A DNA stretch of 64,000 nt from Actinomycetota bacterium (lineage in GTDB: Bacteria; Actinomycetota; Actinomycetes; Mycobacteriales; JACQDL01): positions 163,547-227,546 of the forward strand of contig JACQDL010000014.1 of NCBI GenBank assembly GCA_016201065.1. Direction: 5' to 3'. The translations under genes and the position numbers were made by a program. Positions 38,792 to 47,496 of the stretch are shown in pieces (position 1 is the first letter of the stretch; each line of letters starts with the position of its first letter). The notes beneath the pieces are model-generated. The model was not told the DNA's origin. It did no database searches and saw only the letters and a list, made by a program, of their open reading frames with translations.

Positions 38792-38811
38792 CGCCTCGCT
38801 GGCGATTCGGT

Positions 38812-39840
38812 CTACGGGATCGGATCGGGCCGGTTCCCCGGTTCCGGCCCGCCAGCCGCACCCGGCTGGCCCGGGCCGAGAGGCGGCTCGGACCCCGGCT
38901 CGAGATCACGGCCCAGCCGCGCCGGGCTGTCCGGCACGCCGCCGGTCTCCAGTCCGGTGACATCGATGCCAGCCAACGTCTCGGCGGTGTCCGGCGCCGC
39001 GAGCCCGTCCCGCCTCCACAGCGGAACGCCGATGTGGAGCAGGTGCTTGATGGCGTCGTACACCTCGTCGTCGTGCACGTCGGCCACGTGCACCTCGCAG
39101 CATTCGTCAGAGGCCTCGTTGATGGCCCCGACCAGGTTCTGGGCCATGACCTGCCCGTGCACGTCCTGGTCGACCAGCACCATGACGATGCGCCAGGTCC
39201 GGCCGGCCGGCTCCTCAAGCCGCCGGAAGGACCGGACGACCTCCAGCACCTCGGGGACCTCCGAGAGGCTGAGCACGATCGCGCAGTCCACCTGATCCGG
39301 AATGCTGGGACCGGGGAAGTCGGTGAACTCGTCGTCGGGGCCGATCTCGTAGGCCTCATCCACCTCCAGGCCGGCCGCGATGTCGCCGACGGTGGCGATG
39401 TCCGCGAGATCGAGCGGAAAGCCGAGCTGACCACCCGCGTTGAGCCAGATGTCCACGCCCTTGGGCCAACGCTCGAACAGCTGCGCGACGGTCACCTCGT
39501 ACCACCGCACCTGGGCACGGTCGGCGAGGCGGTGGGCCAGCGCCATCTGCCGGTAGGAGGTGTAGAGCAGGGCATGCCGTCCCTCGCCATCGGCGAGGCA
39601 GGGAACCTGGACACAGCCGGCGTCGGCGGAGGTGAGGCCCGCCTCGCCCGGCAGTTCGGCGCGCAGCACCAGCGAGGATCGGGCGAGCGCGCGCAGCAAG
39701 GTCGCCCGGGAGCCCGAGAAGACCGCCCGAACCAGCACCCGTTCCAGGTCGTTGGCCGGCTCGAAGGCGTCATCGAAGCCGCCGTCGGGCTCCGCCAAGC
39801 CCTCGGACGGGAGGTTGTCAGGCGGCACGTCGGCCGACAC
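38812..39840 (-). CDS. SseB-domain protein
   Basis: A 342-aa protein. Residues about 30-155 match the SseB N-terminal domain ([57 protein letters not shown]). The second half has a domain with [19 protein letters not shown] and [16 protein letters not shown], resembling the SseB C-terminal domain. The tail is Pro/Gly-rich and disordered. SseB is named for serine sensitivity in E. coli; its biochemical role is unclear. It ends the operon of type VII-substrate-like genes. Confidence 0.7.
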   Translation of the reverse strand: MSADVPPDNLPSEGLAEPDGGFDDAFEPANDLERVLVRAVFSGSRATLLRALARSSLVLRAELPGEAGLTSADAGCVQVPCLADGEGRHALLYTSYRQMALAHRLADRAQVRWYEVTVAQLFERWPKGVDIWLNAGGQLGFPLDLADIATVGDIAAGLEVDEAYEIGPDDEFTDFPGPSIPDQVDCAIVLSLSEVPEVLEVVRSFRRLEEPAGRTWRIVMVLVDQDVHGQVMAQNLVGAINEASDECCEVHVADVHDDEVYDAIKHLLHIGVPLWRRDGLAAPDTAETLAGIDVTGLETGGVPDSPARLGRDLEPGSEPPLGPGQPGAAGGPEPGNRPDPIP

Positions 39841-39901
39841 GGAGCGCCCTCCAGCTCACCTGTGGCGTCGTTCGATGCGTGCCGTAACCGATGGTCTCCG
39901 G

Positions 39902-41008
39902 TCACGGCTTGGCGCCGGGGGCGGCTGGATCCTCCTCTGCGGGTGGGCCGTTACGCAGGATGACGCCCGGCGCCGATTCCCCAGCGACGCCGAGCGTAAC
40001 GGCTGAGGCCGGGATCGTGCGGCCCAGCGGACTGCCTTCTGCTCCGGCCCACACCCGAAACGTCCCGGTGGTGCGGGGATGCCCGGCAAGATTCGTCCGC
40101 CAGCCGACGGAGACCTGGCTCGGACCCGGACCGCCGTCACGGTGCGGGCGGGCCGACGCGCCCCGGCGGCGCAGCGTGTCGGTGTCCGCGCCGGCCGTCT
40201 GCATCGCGGTGTGGCCCCGCCGGCCCTCCCTGCCGAACAGCGCGACGATGCCCGCTGCGGCGACCGTGTGCGCCCCGACCGTCCCCACCGAGCGGTCATC
40301 GGCCTGGGCGGCCCACTGGTCCCAACTGTTGGCGCCGCGCCGGTCCGCTCCAACGAAGGGCACCTGATGGTCGGCGCCGAAATGCACGTCGGAGACGACC
40401 TGGTCCAATGGGGCGACGTACTGCTCGGGCTGGGCCAGGGCGTGCTCGACCACCACCGAGATCTCCGCCTGGGACGTGCGCACGCCGGGAACCGCCCCGG
40501 CGACGAGGTCGGACCGGCCTGCGGGCGCGTGGGTGGTGGCCGCCGCGATGCGGCGCCGCGCGCTCGCGGCCGCGGTGCGGACCTCGTCGCCGGCTCGGCG
40601 GGTGAGCATCCTGGCCCGCTCGCGCGCGGGCTCCCCCGGGTCCATACCGGCGGCCCCGGCGGCGCGCCACGCGGCACTGCTCCGGGCCGCGTCCTCGACC
40701 AGCCGGACCGCCTCGGCGGCCGTCCGCCACGCCGCGCGGAGCACCTGCGCGTACACCGACAGCGCCTCGGCAGCCTCCTGGAACGCCCCCGCACCGGCCC
40801 GGAATGCCGCCGGCACCTCACCCACGGCGTCACGGAACGCCTCGGCCGCGGTGCCGGACCAGTGCGGGTCATCCAGCGCCGCGAGCCGCTCACCCGCCTG
40901 GCCGGCGCTGCGCGCGAACCTGGCCAACCGTTCGGCGAGCCGGTCCACCTCGTCGGGGTCACCGGGTATGAGCTCGCGTGGTGTCATGCCCGGCCGTGGC
41001 TCGATCAT
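39902..41008 (-). CDS. WXG100-like N-terminal domain protein, possible type VII substrate
   Basis: A 368-aa protein. The N-terminal 150 residues form an Ala-rich helical hairpin with HWSGTAAEAF (Trp50-Ser51-Gly52), the WXG signature of ESX substrates. The C-terminal half (from about residue 180, including ADHQVPFVGADRRGANSWDQ, then TVGAHTVAAAGIVALFG and VWAGAEGSPLGRTIPAS) matches nothing I recognise and could be an effector domain. The start overlaps the upstream gene stop (ATGA). No ESX core genes are in the window. Confidence 0.65.
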   Translation of the reverse strand: MIEPRPGMTPRELIPGDPDEVDRLAERLARFARSAGQAGERLAALDDPHWSGTAAEAFRDAVGEVPAAFRAGAGAFQEAAEALSVYAQVLRAAWRTAAEAVRLVEDAARSSAAWRAAGAAGMDPGEPARERARMLTRRAGDEVRTAAASARRRIAAATTHAPAGRSDLVAGAVPGVRTSQAEISVVVEHALAQPEQYVAPLDQVVSDVHFGADHQVPFVGADRRGANSWDQWAAQADDRSVGTVGAHTVAAAGIVALFGREGRRGHTAMQTAGADTDTLRRRGASARPHRDGGPGPSQVSVGWRTNLAGHPRTTGTFRVWAGAEGSPLGRTIPASAVTLGVAGESAPGVILRNGPPAEEDPAAPGAKP

Positions 41009-41301
41009 GAGCCCGCCTCACGGGTCCGGGCACCGACCGCATGCTCGGCGGCGCCGTACCGCTCGACGGCGAGGTCGATCAGGTCGGCCAGGGTGCGGCC
41101 ACGGCGCGCGAGCGCCACCAGCCCCACCGACCACGCGTCGAGGAACTCCTCGACCGATCGCGCCAGCGACTCATCGCCGAGCTCCACGGCGCCAGAGGCC
41201 ACGTGCCGGCGGGTCGTGGCGAGATCGTCGGCCACCGCGACCGCTCGCCTCAGTGGTGGCGCCGTGGCGGCCAGCAACTCCGGGTCGACCTGGAGTTTCA
41301 T
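41005..41301 (-). CDS. Small EspC/WXG100-like helical protein
   Basis: A 98-aa protein of two long helices. MKLQVDPELLAATAPPLRRA resembles the start of EspC-type ESX excreted proteins. The second helix ends RYGAAEHA, in which Tyr82 and Glu86 fit the YxxxD/E type VII secretion signal. It lacks a central WXG. Both ends overlap neighbours by 4 bp, so it is made together with the SseB-like and WXG-like proteins. The secretion role is inferred. Confidence 0.6.
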   Translation of the reverse strand: MKLQVDPELLAATAPPLRRAVAVADDLATTRRHVASGAVELGDESLARSVEEFLDAWSVGLVALARRGRTLADLIDLAVERYGAAEHAVGARTREAGS

Positions 41302-41723
41302 GGCTGCGTCCTGGACCGGCGGCCGGCCCTCCGGTGGCCGGCTCCTTCGGTAGGCTGCCCGAGCGCTCGTACGTCGACGCTGACCAGCCGGGCCAGCGCC
41401 TGCGGGCGCAGCCGCAGCGGCGAGCTGCCGCCCATGTCCAGCAGCAGGTCGTACCCGGGCGGGAGTTGAGCCAGCAGGTCCTGCCCGGACAGCGCGAACC
41501 ACCGCACCGTGCCCCGAGCCAGGGCAAGTTGCTCGGGTGAGGAGTACACCGGCACGACGCCCTGGCCGGGCTCGCCGAGCGCGCGGAAGCCGGGTCGGTC
41601 GCCGCGCTCGCAGAACACCGTCGAGGTGCGGAACGTCTCGTGCAACGTGCTCGCGGAGGCGGAGCCGACGGCGACATCGGTCGCAACCTCGGCCAGCGAC
41701 GGGTGAAACGTCGCGCCGTTCAT
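41298..41723 (-). CDS. Short SseB-domain protein
   Basis: A 141-aa protein that reads as a single SseB N-terminal domain (TSTVFCERGDRPGFRALGEP, VPVYSSPEQLALARG, VRWFALSGQDLLAQLPPGYD, LLLDMGGSSPLRLRPQALA) followed by a basic tail. It is the first gene of the four-gene operon SseB, EspC-like, WXG-like, SseB. It may act as a chaperone or specificity factor for its small helical neighbours, which is inference. Confidence 0.65.
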   Translation of the reverse strand: MNGATFHPSLAEVATDVAVGSASASTLHETFRTSTVFCERGDRPGFRALGEPGQGVVPVYSSPEQLALARGTVRWFALSGQDLLAQLPPGYDLLLDMGGSSPLRLRPQALARLVSVDVRALGQPTEGAGHRRAGRRSRTQP

Positions 41724-41966
41724 GGTTCAACTGTACGACAGCGAGTAACGCTCGCAAAACCCCCGAAACGGTCCAATCGCATCATCGGCCGTCCACCCCC
41801 CGCGCTGGTCATGGCGCCCCTCGTCCATAGTGTCCCCGATTTCCCTCACCGGCACGGGCGGAACGCGTGAGATTGACGCCGTTCGCGCCAGATATCTGTC
41901 CGAACGCCCGATGGCCACGCTCTGTTACACGACGAGACGGGCTTGAGGTGACGATCCGGCCAGTCA

Positions 41967-41995
41967 TTGCCATCGTTACTGGCTGGTAATATGCT
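41967..41995 (+). promoter_or_regulatory. Likely acyl-CoA dehydrogenase promoter
   Basis: TTGCCA (41967-41972) and TATGCT (41990-41995) are 17 bp apart, a standard sigma-70 arrangement. The first operator-like site fills the spacer and the second lies just beyond the -10, which is a repressor layout. Confidence 0.5.
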
Positions 41996-42011
41996 GTCTA
42001 CTGACGAGTAA
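41976..42011. promoter_or_regulatory. Two TACTGRCNRGTAA sites, 22 bp apart
   Basis: TTACTGGCTGGTAA (41976-41989) and CTACTGACGAGTAA (41998-42011) match at 10 of 14 positions and each is a partial dyad (TTAC/GTAA, TACT/AGTA). Their centres are 22 bp apart, two helical turns. A similar site lies before the etfD-like gene at 22502. Confidence 0.6.
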
Positions 42012-42062
42012 CATTCTGTCGGGGCCGAGCGTCGCGTCCTGACCTTGTGAGGGAGCCGGGCG

Positions 42063-43904
42063 ATGGGGCACTACAAGAGCAACCTCCGCGACCTGGAGTT
42101 CAACCTCTTCGAGCTGTTCGCGGTCAACGAACGGCTCGGCTCTGGCGTGTTCGCCGACATCGATGAGGACACCGCTCGGAGCTTCCTCCACGAGACCGAG
42201 CGGCTTGCCGCCGAGACGTTGGCCGAGACCTTCGCCGACGGTGACCGGGTCCCGCCGGCGTTCGACCCGGAGACCGGCACCGTCCTGCTCCCCGAACCGT
42301 TCAAGCGCTCCTTCCGGGCGCTGATGGACTCGGGCATGTTCCAGCTCGACCTGCCCGAAGCGCTCGGCGGGGTGCAGGCTCCGCGGACTCTGTGCTGGGC
42401 GTTGGCGGAGCTGGTCCTCGGCGCCAACCCGGCGGCCTTCATCTATGCCGCCGGCCCGGCGTTCGCCAGCATCTTCTGGCGGCTCGGCACGGCGGAGCAG
42501 CGCGGCTGGGCCAGGATCTTCGTGGACAAGGGCTGGGGCGCCACGATGATGCTGACCGAGCCGGATGCCGGATCGGACGTCGGCGCCGGCCGCACCCGGG
42601 CAGTTCCGCAGCCGGACGGGAGCTGGCACCTGGAGGGCGTCAAGCGCTTCATCACGTCGGCCGAGCACGACCTGTCGGACAACATCATCCACTACGTGCT
42701 CGCCCGGCCGGTCGGCGTCGAGGGCGCCGGTGGCCCCGGCACCAAGGGTCTGTCGCTCTTCGTCGTGCCGAAGTTCCTCTTCGACCCGCAGACCGGCGAG
42801 CTGGGCGAGCGCAACGGCGCGTACGTGACGAACGTCGAGCACAAGATGGGCTTGAAGGTCTCGACCACCTGTGAGGTGTCCTTCGGCGACCGGCGCCCGG
42901 CGGTGGGCTGGCTGGTCGGCGAGGTGCACGACGGCATCGCGCAGATGTTCAAGATCGTCGAGTACGCCCGGATGATGGTGGGGACCAAGGCGATCGCGAC
43001 CCTGTCCACCGGGTATCTCAATGCGCTGGACTTCGCCAAGAGCCGGGTGCAGGGCGCCGACCTGGCCCGGATGGCGGACAAGACCGCACCCCGGGTCACC
43101 ATCACCCACCACCCCGACGTACGTCGGATGCTCATGCTGCAGAAGGCGTACACGGAGGGGTTGCGGGCCCTGTACCTGTACACCGCGACCCAGCAGGATG
43201 CCGTCCTGCACGCCGAGGCAACCGGGGAACCCGACAGTGCCGCCGATCGGCTCAACGACCTGCTGCTCCCCATCGTCAAGGGCTTCGGCTCGGAGAAGGC
43301 GTACGAGTTGCTCGCCCAGTCCCTGCAGATCCTCGGCGGCTCGGGCTACCTGCAGGACTACCCGATCGAGCAGTACATCCGGGACGCGAAGATCGACACC
43401 CTGTACGAGGGAACGACCGGGATCCAGAGCCTTGATCTCTTCTTCCGCAAGATCGTGCGGGACAAGGGGCAGGCCCTCACCGCGGTGTCGATCGAGATCG
43501 AGTCCTTCGTGCACGGCGAGGACGGCGACGGCCGCCTCAAGGACGAGCGGATCCTGTTGGGACAGGCACTCGCCGAGGTGCAGGCGATGGTCGGCGCGAT
43601 GATCGGCCAGCTCACCTCGACCCAGGAGGACGCCCGGAACATCTACAAGGTGGGACAGAACACCGTCACCCTCCTGATGAGCCTCGGCGACCTCCTGGTC
43701 GGTTGGCTGCTGCAACGGCAGGCCACCATCGCGATCACCGCGCTGGACGGTGGCGCAACCGGCCCAGACCAGGCCTTCTACGAGGGAAAGGTCGGCGCGG
43801 CCCGGTTCTTCGCGCACACCGTCCTGCCGGAGCTGTCCGTCCGGCGCCGCACCGTCGAGGCGACCGACCTGTCCCTGATGGAGCTGCCCGAGGACGCCTT
43901 CTGA
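42063..43904 (+). CDS. FadE5-like acyl-CoA dehydrogenase
   Basis: A 613-aa flavoenzyme of fatty acid beta-oxidation, putting a double bond into acyl-CoA and passing electrons to ETF. The N terminus [19 protein letters not shown] is the recognisable start of the FadE5 type (M. tuberculosis Rv0244c, about 611 aa). The FAD motif [29 protein letters not shown] and [21 protein letters not shown] follow in order, then the catalytic Glu of YEGTTGIQ. The extra C-terminal helical domain distinguishes it from short-form enzymes. It is divergent from the SseB operon. Confidence 0.88.
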   Translation: MGHYKSNLRDLEFNLFELFAVNERLGSGVFADIDEDTARSFLHETERLAAETLAETFADGDRVPPAFDPETGTVLLPEPFKRSFRALMDSGMFQLDLPEALGGVQAPRTLCWALAELVLGANPAAFIYAAGPAFASIFWRLGTAEQRGWARIFVDKGWGATMMLTEPDAGSDVGAGRTRAVPQPDGSWHLEGVKRFITSAEHDLSDNIIHYVLARPVGVEGAGGPGTKGLSLFVVPKFLFDPQTGELGERNGAYVTNVEHKMGLKVSTTCEVSFGDRRPAVGWLVGEVHDGIAQMFKIVEYARMMVGTKAIATLSTGYLNALDFAKSRVQGADLARMADKTAPRVTITHHPDVRRMLMLQKAYTEGLRALYLYTATQQDAVLHAEATGEPDSAADRLNDLLLPIVKGFGSEKAYELLAQSLQILGGSGYLQDYPIEQYIRDAKIDTLYEGTTGIQSLDLFFRKIVRDKGQALTAVSIEIESFVHGEDGDGRLKDERILLGQALAEVQAMVGAMIGQLTSTQEDARNIYKVGQNTVTLLMSLGDLLVGWLLQRQATIAITALDGGATGPDQAFYEGKVGAARFFAHTVLPELSVRRRTVEATDLSLMELPEDAF

Positions 43905-43913
43905 TCGACCCCG

Positions 43914-46283
43914 CTACGGCTCGGGGGACGGGGTCGGGACACCGCCGGCAGCACCGCTCCCGGTGGGGCGGCCCACCCGGCGCTCACCACGCCACAGCAC
44001 CCGTCCACGATTGAACAGCTCCAGGTAGAACAGCGGGATCCGCTCGGTGGGGCAGAACACCTCCACCGCAACCCGCGCGAGCGGTGCGGACCCGCCGTCC
44101 GCCGCAGGGCCGGCGAGCTCGGCCAGCGCCACACCGGCCGCCTGCCGCACCCCGGTCCGGTCGGCGTCGGAATCCACCGCCAGCAGGTACGCCGGGATCA
44201 GGTCACCCTCGCGGCGCACCCCGGCGCGGACGACACCGAGCAGCTCCGGGCGGTCCTGGGCCCAGGCCACCACCGCGTCGTCGGCCGCGTCCGGTTCATC
44301 CGGTGCCGCCTCGGTCGCCTCGGAGTGGTTCAGACCGACCAGGACCAGGGTGTCGCCCACCGCCTCGTCCTTGACCTCCACGGCCTCACCGAGGTCGGGC
44401 GAGGTCAGGTCCACCCGCGGCCCGGTGTACGCGGGGATGCCGTCGGCGGCCGAGGCCGGCCGGACCGGACGTTCGGTGCGACGGGTCCATACCCGACTCG
44501 AGTTGCGGTACAGCCGCAGGTGCGTGGCGGACAGACCCCGGGACGGCGCGAACAGCTCCGCCGAGACCTCGGGCAGCTCGTCGGGGGCCGGGAACTGACC
44601 AGATTCCGCACCGGCCGTCCGGTCCGCGAGGATCTCCTCGACCTCGACCCGCAGCGGGGCCTCCTCGACGTCACCGTCGAGCACCACCCCGATCACGAGC
44701 GGCGACTCGCGCGGCGGCCCGGCCCACGCCGCGACCAGCCCGAGCACGCCGGCCCGCTGGCTCGCCCAGCTCACCAGCCGCTCGGCGAGCTCGCTCAACC
44801 GGGGGTCGGCGACCTCGGCATCCAGCTCCGCGCGGCCGAAGGCGGTCACCGCGTCGGTCTCGACCTCCTCCGGCCCGGACCCGATCGGCGGCTCGGCGAC
44901 GTGCCACAACGAGCGGCACTGGCCTTCCAGCCACCGATGCGCCTCCCCGATGTCAGGCTGGTTGACGATCTCGACGCAGGTCCTCCGGGCACCGGCTCGC
45001 TGCACGGCCGCGACCACGAGCGGCCGGACCGAATCGGCGGACGCGCCAGGGCCGACGTAGCCCATGACCACCCGGACCCAGCCGCCCACCGGGTCGCGGG
45101 TCCACGTCCGGAACAGCGCCATCAGGCGATCCCCGCCGCGCGCCACCTCCAACGCGGCCCGATCCACCTCGTCGAGCTCCTGGCTGCCCTGGTGGAATGG
45201 CCACGCCAGATCGGCGGCGACCAGCTCGAACGGGGGGTCCAGGTTGTCGCCGGGCTCGGCTGAGGCATCCGGTTGCACAGCGGGGGGCTCCGGCACATCC
45301 TCGGCCAGCGGCTCGGCGGACGCCGTACCGCTGGCCGACCACAGCGCCGTGGAACCGGCGAGGAAGGCGTCGAGCTGCGGGTCGGACTCCGGCCCGCCTG
45401 CGGGCATGGGCAGCACCACGCAGCCACCCATGGCGAGCGGCGCGACCGCGCGGCCGATGGCGTCAGCGACCGGAACCGCGAGATCCGGGCGGTCGAGCAG
45501 CACTCCGTAGGTACGCACCGGATCGACCACCGGGCCGTGATAGGTCTCCCAGCCTCGGCGCAGGCCGATGATGCCGCCGGTCCCGTCGGCGAAACCGGAC
45601 ACGGACGCCACCACAGCGGCGTCGATCTCGTCGATCTCGTAGATCTCGTCGATCTCGTCGGTTCCGGCGAGCAGCGGGTCGGCCGGGTCCGGGTCGACCG
45701 CCCGCACCCGGGGCACGAACGCGGTCCGGCCGCCGGTCGAGCGGACCCCGCTTGGCTCCTCCGGCAACCAGCCGGGAATGTCCCGGCACACCCCACCCAC
45801 CGCGGTGAGTCGGGCCCGGAGCACGGCCAAGCCGACCGCATCCTCCGCGAACACGATGTGCAGTGGACCGGCACCCTCGCGCTGCCTCGCCGCCGCGACA
45901 TCCTCGGTGACGGTCACGAACGCCGCGAGATCCGATCTCGGTGCGGCAGCAAGCAGCAGCGCGGCCCGGGTGACGACCAGGACATGGCCGGGACCGGGAA
46001 GCCAGGAAAGGTCCGCCAGCAGCGCGCCGAGATCCGGCCACCCCTCCACGACGTCGCCGGGAAACTGCAGCGCCGCGCCCACCTCGTCGAAGAGGCCGTA
46101 GCGGGTCCGGATGCACTGCCCGCGCAGCACCCGGGACACCAGACCGGGCCCGGACTCCGTCGGCTGCGCGAGCATCCAGCCGAGCTGGCGCGCGTCCGAC
46201 GTCGCTCCCCAGAGCAGGTGCAGCCATGGCCCGGCAGGGTCACGCAGCCGGGCGAGTTCGGCGAGCGGGTCCAATGCGTTCAC
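43914..46283 (-). CDS. Large SseB-like protein of unknown function
   Basis: A 789-aa cytoplasmic protein, acidic and Ala/Val/Pro-rich, with no signal peptide or helices. Two C-terminal stretches, ELFAPSRGLSATHLRLYRNS (about 605-624) and EVFCPTERIPLFYLELFNRG (about 745-764), have the same layout and look like repeated SseB C-terminal-type domains. The N-terminal 250 residues include DEIDEIYEIDEID, encoded by a 9-bp repeat. It starts with GTG. It converges on the acyl-CoA dehydrogenase gene, with 9 bp between stops. The presence of three SseB-type genes within 8 kb suggests a functional link. Confidence 0.55.
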   Translation of the reverse strand: MNALDPLAELARLRDPAGPWLHLLWGATSDARQLGWMLAQPTESGPGLVSRVLRGQCIRTRYGLFDEVGAALQFPGDVVEGWPDLGALLADLSWLPGPGHVLVVTRAALLLAAAPRSDLAAFVTVTEDVAAARQREGAGPLHIVFAEDAVGLAVLRARLTAVGGVCRDIPGWLPEEPSGVRSTGGRTAFVPRVRAVDPDPADPLLAGTDEIDEIYEIDEIDAAVVASVSGFADGTGGIIGLRRGWETYHGPVVDPVRTYGVLLDRPDLAVPVADAIGRAVAPLAMGGCVVLPMPAGGPESDPQLDAFLAGSTALWSASGTASAEPLAEDVPEPPAVQPDASAEPGDNLDPPFELVAADLAWPFHQGSQELDEVDRAALEVARGGDRLMALFRTWTRDPVGGWVRVVMGYVGPGASADSVRPLVVAAVQRAGARRTCVEIVNQPDIGEAHRWLEGQCRSLWHVAEPPIGSGPEEVETDAVTAFGRAELDAEVADPRLSELAERLVSWASQRAGVLGLVAAWAGPPRESPLVIGVVLDGDVEEAPLRVEVEEILADRTAGAESGQFPAPDELPEVSAELFAPSRGLSATHLRLYRNSSRVWTRRTERPVRPASAADGIPAYTGPRVDLTSPDLGEAVEVKDEAVGDTLVLVGLNHSEATEAAPDEPDAADDAVVAWAQDRPELLGVVRAGVRREGDLIPAYLLAVDSDADRTGVRQAAGVALAELAGPAADGGSAPLARVAVEVFCPTERIPLFYLELFNRGRVLWRGERRVGRPTGSGAAGGVPTPSPEP
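45621..45656. repeat. Four 9-bp tandem repeats in a coding region
   Basis: GTCGATCTC is repeated four times (third copy GTAGATCTC) inside the large SseB-like gene and encodes an acidic Asp-Glu-Ile run. The unit is a multiple of three, so copy change keeps the frame. Confidence 0.8.
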
Positions 46284-46336
46284 GGCTCAGATGGTGCCAC
46301 CGGCTGCTCGCCATGACGCCGAGCCGGGCCGGTCAC

Positions 46337-47131
46337 TCAGCTGGCAAACGCGGAGACCCGCACGCCGGCGGTCTCCAGGGCAGATCGAACCGCTCGGGCG
46401 ACGTGGACGGCTCCCGGCGTGTCGCCGTGCACGCAGAGGGAGTCCACTACCAGCGACACCTCCTCGCCGCTGACCGCGCCGACCGTCCCCTCCGTCACCA
46501 TCCGCACCGCCCGGCTGCCGGCCTGCACCGGGTCGGTGAGCAGGGCACCCGGATCAGACCGGGGGACCAACGTGCCGGCCGCGGTGTAGCCCCGGTCCAC
46601 GAAGCCCTCCCGAACCACCCGCAGACCCGCCTCGGCCGCGCACCGGGCCAGCTCGCTACCCGCCTGGCACAGCACCGCGAGTCCCGGATCGTAGGCGCGC
46701 ACGGCATCGACGATCGCCAGCGCGTGCTCCGGATCGTGCACCGCACGGTGGTACAGAGCGCCATGCGGCTTCACGTAGCGGACGCCGATGCCGGCCGCGC
46801 GGCACATCGCCGCCAGCCCGCCGATCTGGTAGAGGACGTCGTTGGTGAGGGAGTCGCGAGGAACGGCGACGTACCGGCGCCCGAAACCAGCCAGGTCCCG
46901 GTAGCTCACCTGAGCGCCGACCACGACGCCGCGTTCGGCCGCCCGAGCGCAGGTGTATCGCAACACGTCCGGATCACCCGCGTGGAACCCGCACGCGAGG
47001 TTGGCGCTCGTGACGACGGCGAGCAGGGCGTCATCGTCACCCAGCGTCCACCGGCCGTACCCTTCACCCGCGTCGGCGTTGAGATCGATCGTGCCGGGAC
47101 CCGCCGGCCCGCCACCCGCGGCACCGGTCAC
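46337..47131 (-). CDS. pxpA: 5-oxoprolinase subunit A (LamB/YcsF family)
   Basis: A 264-aa member of the LamB/YcsF family, which with PxpB and PxpC opens 5-oxoproline to glutamate. Motifs are IDLNADAGEGYGRW near the N terminus, SANLACGFHAGDP, VSYRDLAGFGRR, YVKPHGALYH and VHGDTPGAV near the end. pxpB/pxpC are not adjacent. GTG at 47131 overlaps the DUF2277 stop (GTGA), so the two are coupled. Confidence 0.88.
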   Translation of the reverse strand: MTGAAGGGPAGPGTIDLNADAGEGYGRWTLGDDDALLAVVTSANLACGFHAGDPDVLRYTCARAAERGVVVGAQVSYRDLAGFGRRYVAVPRDSLTNDVLYQIGGLAAMCRAAGIGVRYVKPHGALYHRAVHDPEHALAIVDAVRAYDPGLAVLCQAGSELARCAAEAGLRVVREGFVDRGYTAAGTLVPRSDPGALLTDPVQAGSRAVRMVTEGTVGAVSGEEVSLVVDSLCVHGDTPGAVHVARAVRSALETAGVRVSAFAS

Positions 47132-47343
47132 TCGCGCCCACCACCGGTCCGGAGGTCCTCCAGGAGGCCGGTGGTCGCCCGGGCGACCGCCTCGACCGCG
47201 CGATCGAATGCGGCCGCGCCACGCTTGGGCGGCACCCGGTACCCGGAGACCTTCCGGACGTACTGCAGTGCCGCGGCGCGGATGTCCGCATCGGTGACCT
47301 CGGCCTGGTACGGCGGACGAAGCGTCTTGATGCTCTGGCACAT
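47128..47343 (-). CDS. DUF2277 family small protein
   Basis: A 71-aa protein that matches the DUF2277 pattern: MCQSIKTLRPPYQAEVTDAD, IRAAALQYVRKVSGYRVP, AAFDRAVEAVARATTGLLED. Family members start MCRSIKTLR, so the ATG at 47343 is used rather than the GTG 12 codons upstream. The function is unknown. It precedes pxpA in a two-gene unit. Confidence 0.75.
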   Translation of the reverse strand: MCQSIKTLRPPYQAEVTDADIRAAALQYVRKVSGYRVPPKRGAAAFDRAVEAVARATTGLLEDLRTGGGRE

Positions 47344-47496
47344 GCCGGCGATTGTGCGCCATTGACGACCGGTTGACACCGGAATCGGGCCGAGTCCGTC
47401 TACCCTGCTTCACATGACCGGACCACACGGCACGGGCCCCCTTGCCCCACCGCGCTGCCGGCTCGCCGGGCCCGCAGCCACGCTGGCGGGGCGGCG

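Larger units (their letters stand above)
41724..42062. other. Divergent promoter region
   Basis: These 339 bp separate the SseB operon from the acyl-CoA dehydrogenase gene. They hold no gene. The right third carries the two operator-like sites and the promoter described below. The left part shows no clear dyad. Confidence 0.6.

Noticed and set aside
39856-40962. Second long leftward frame inside the WXG-like gene
   Set aside because: Same strand, other frame, Arg/Pro/Ser-rich and domain-free. The other frame has the WXG motif and ATGA coupling to its neighbour.
47373-47406. TTGACA...TACCCT promoter before the rhomboid gene
   Set aside because: The 22-bp spacing is too long for a standard promoter.
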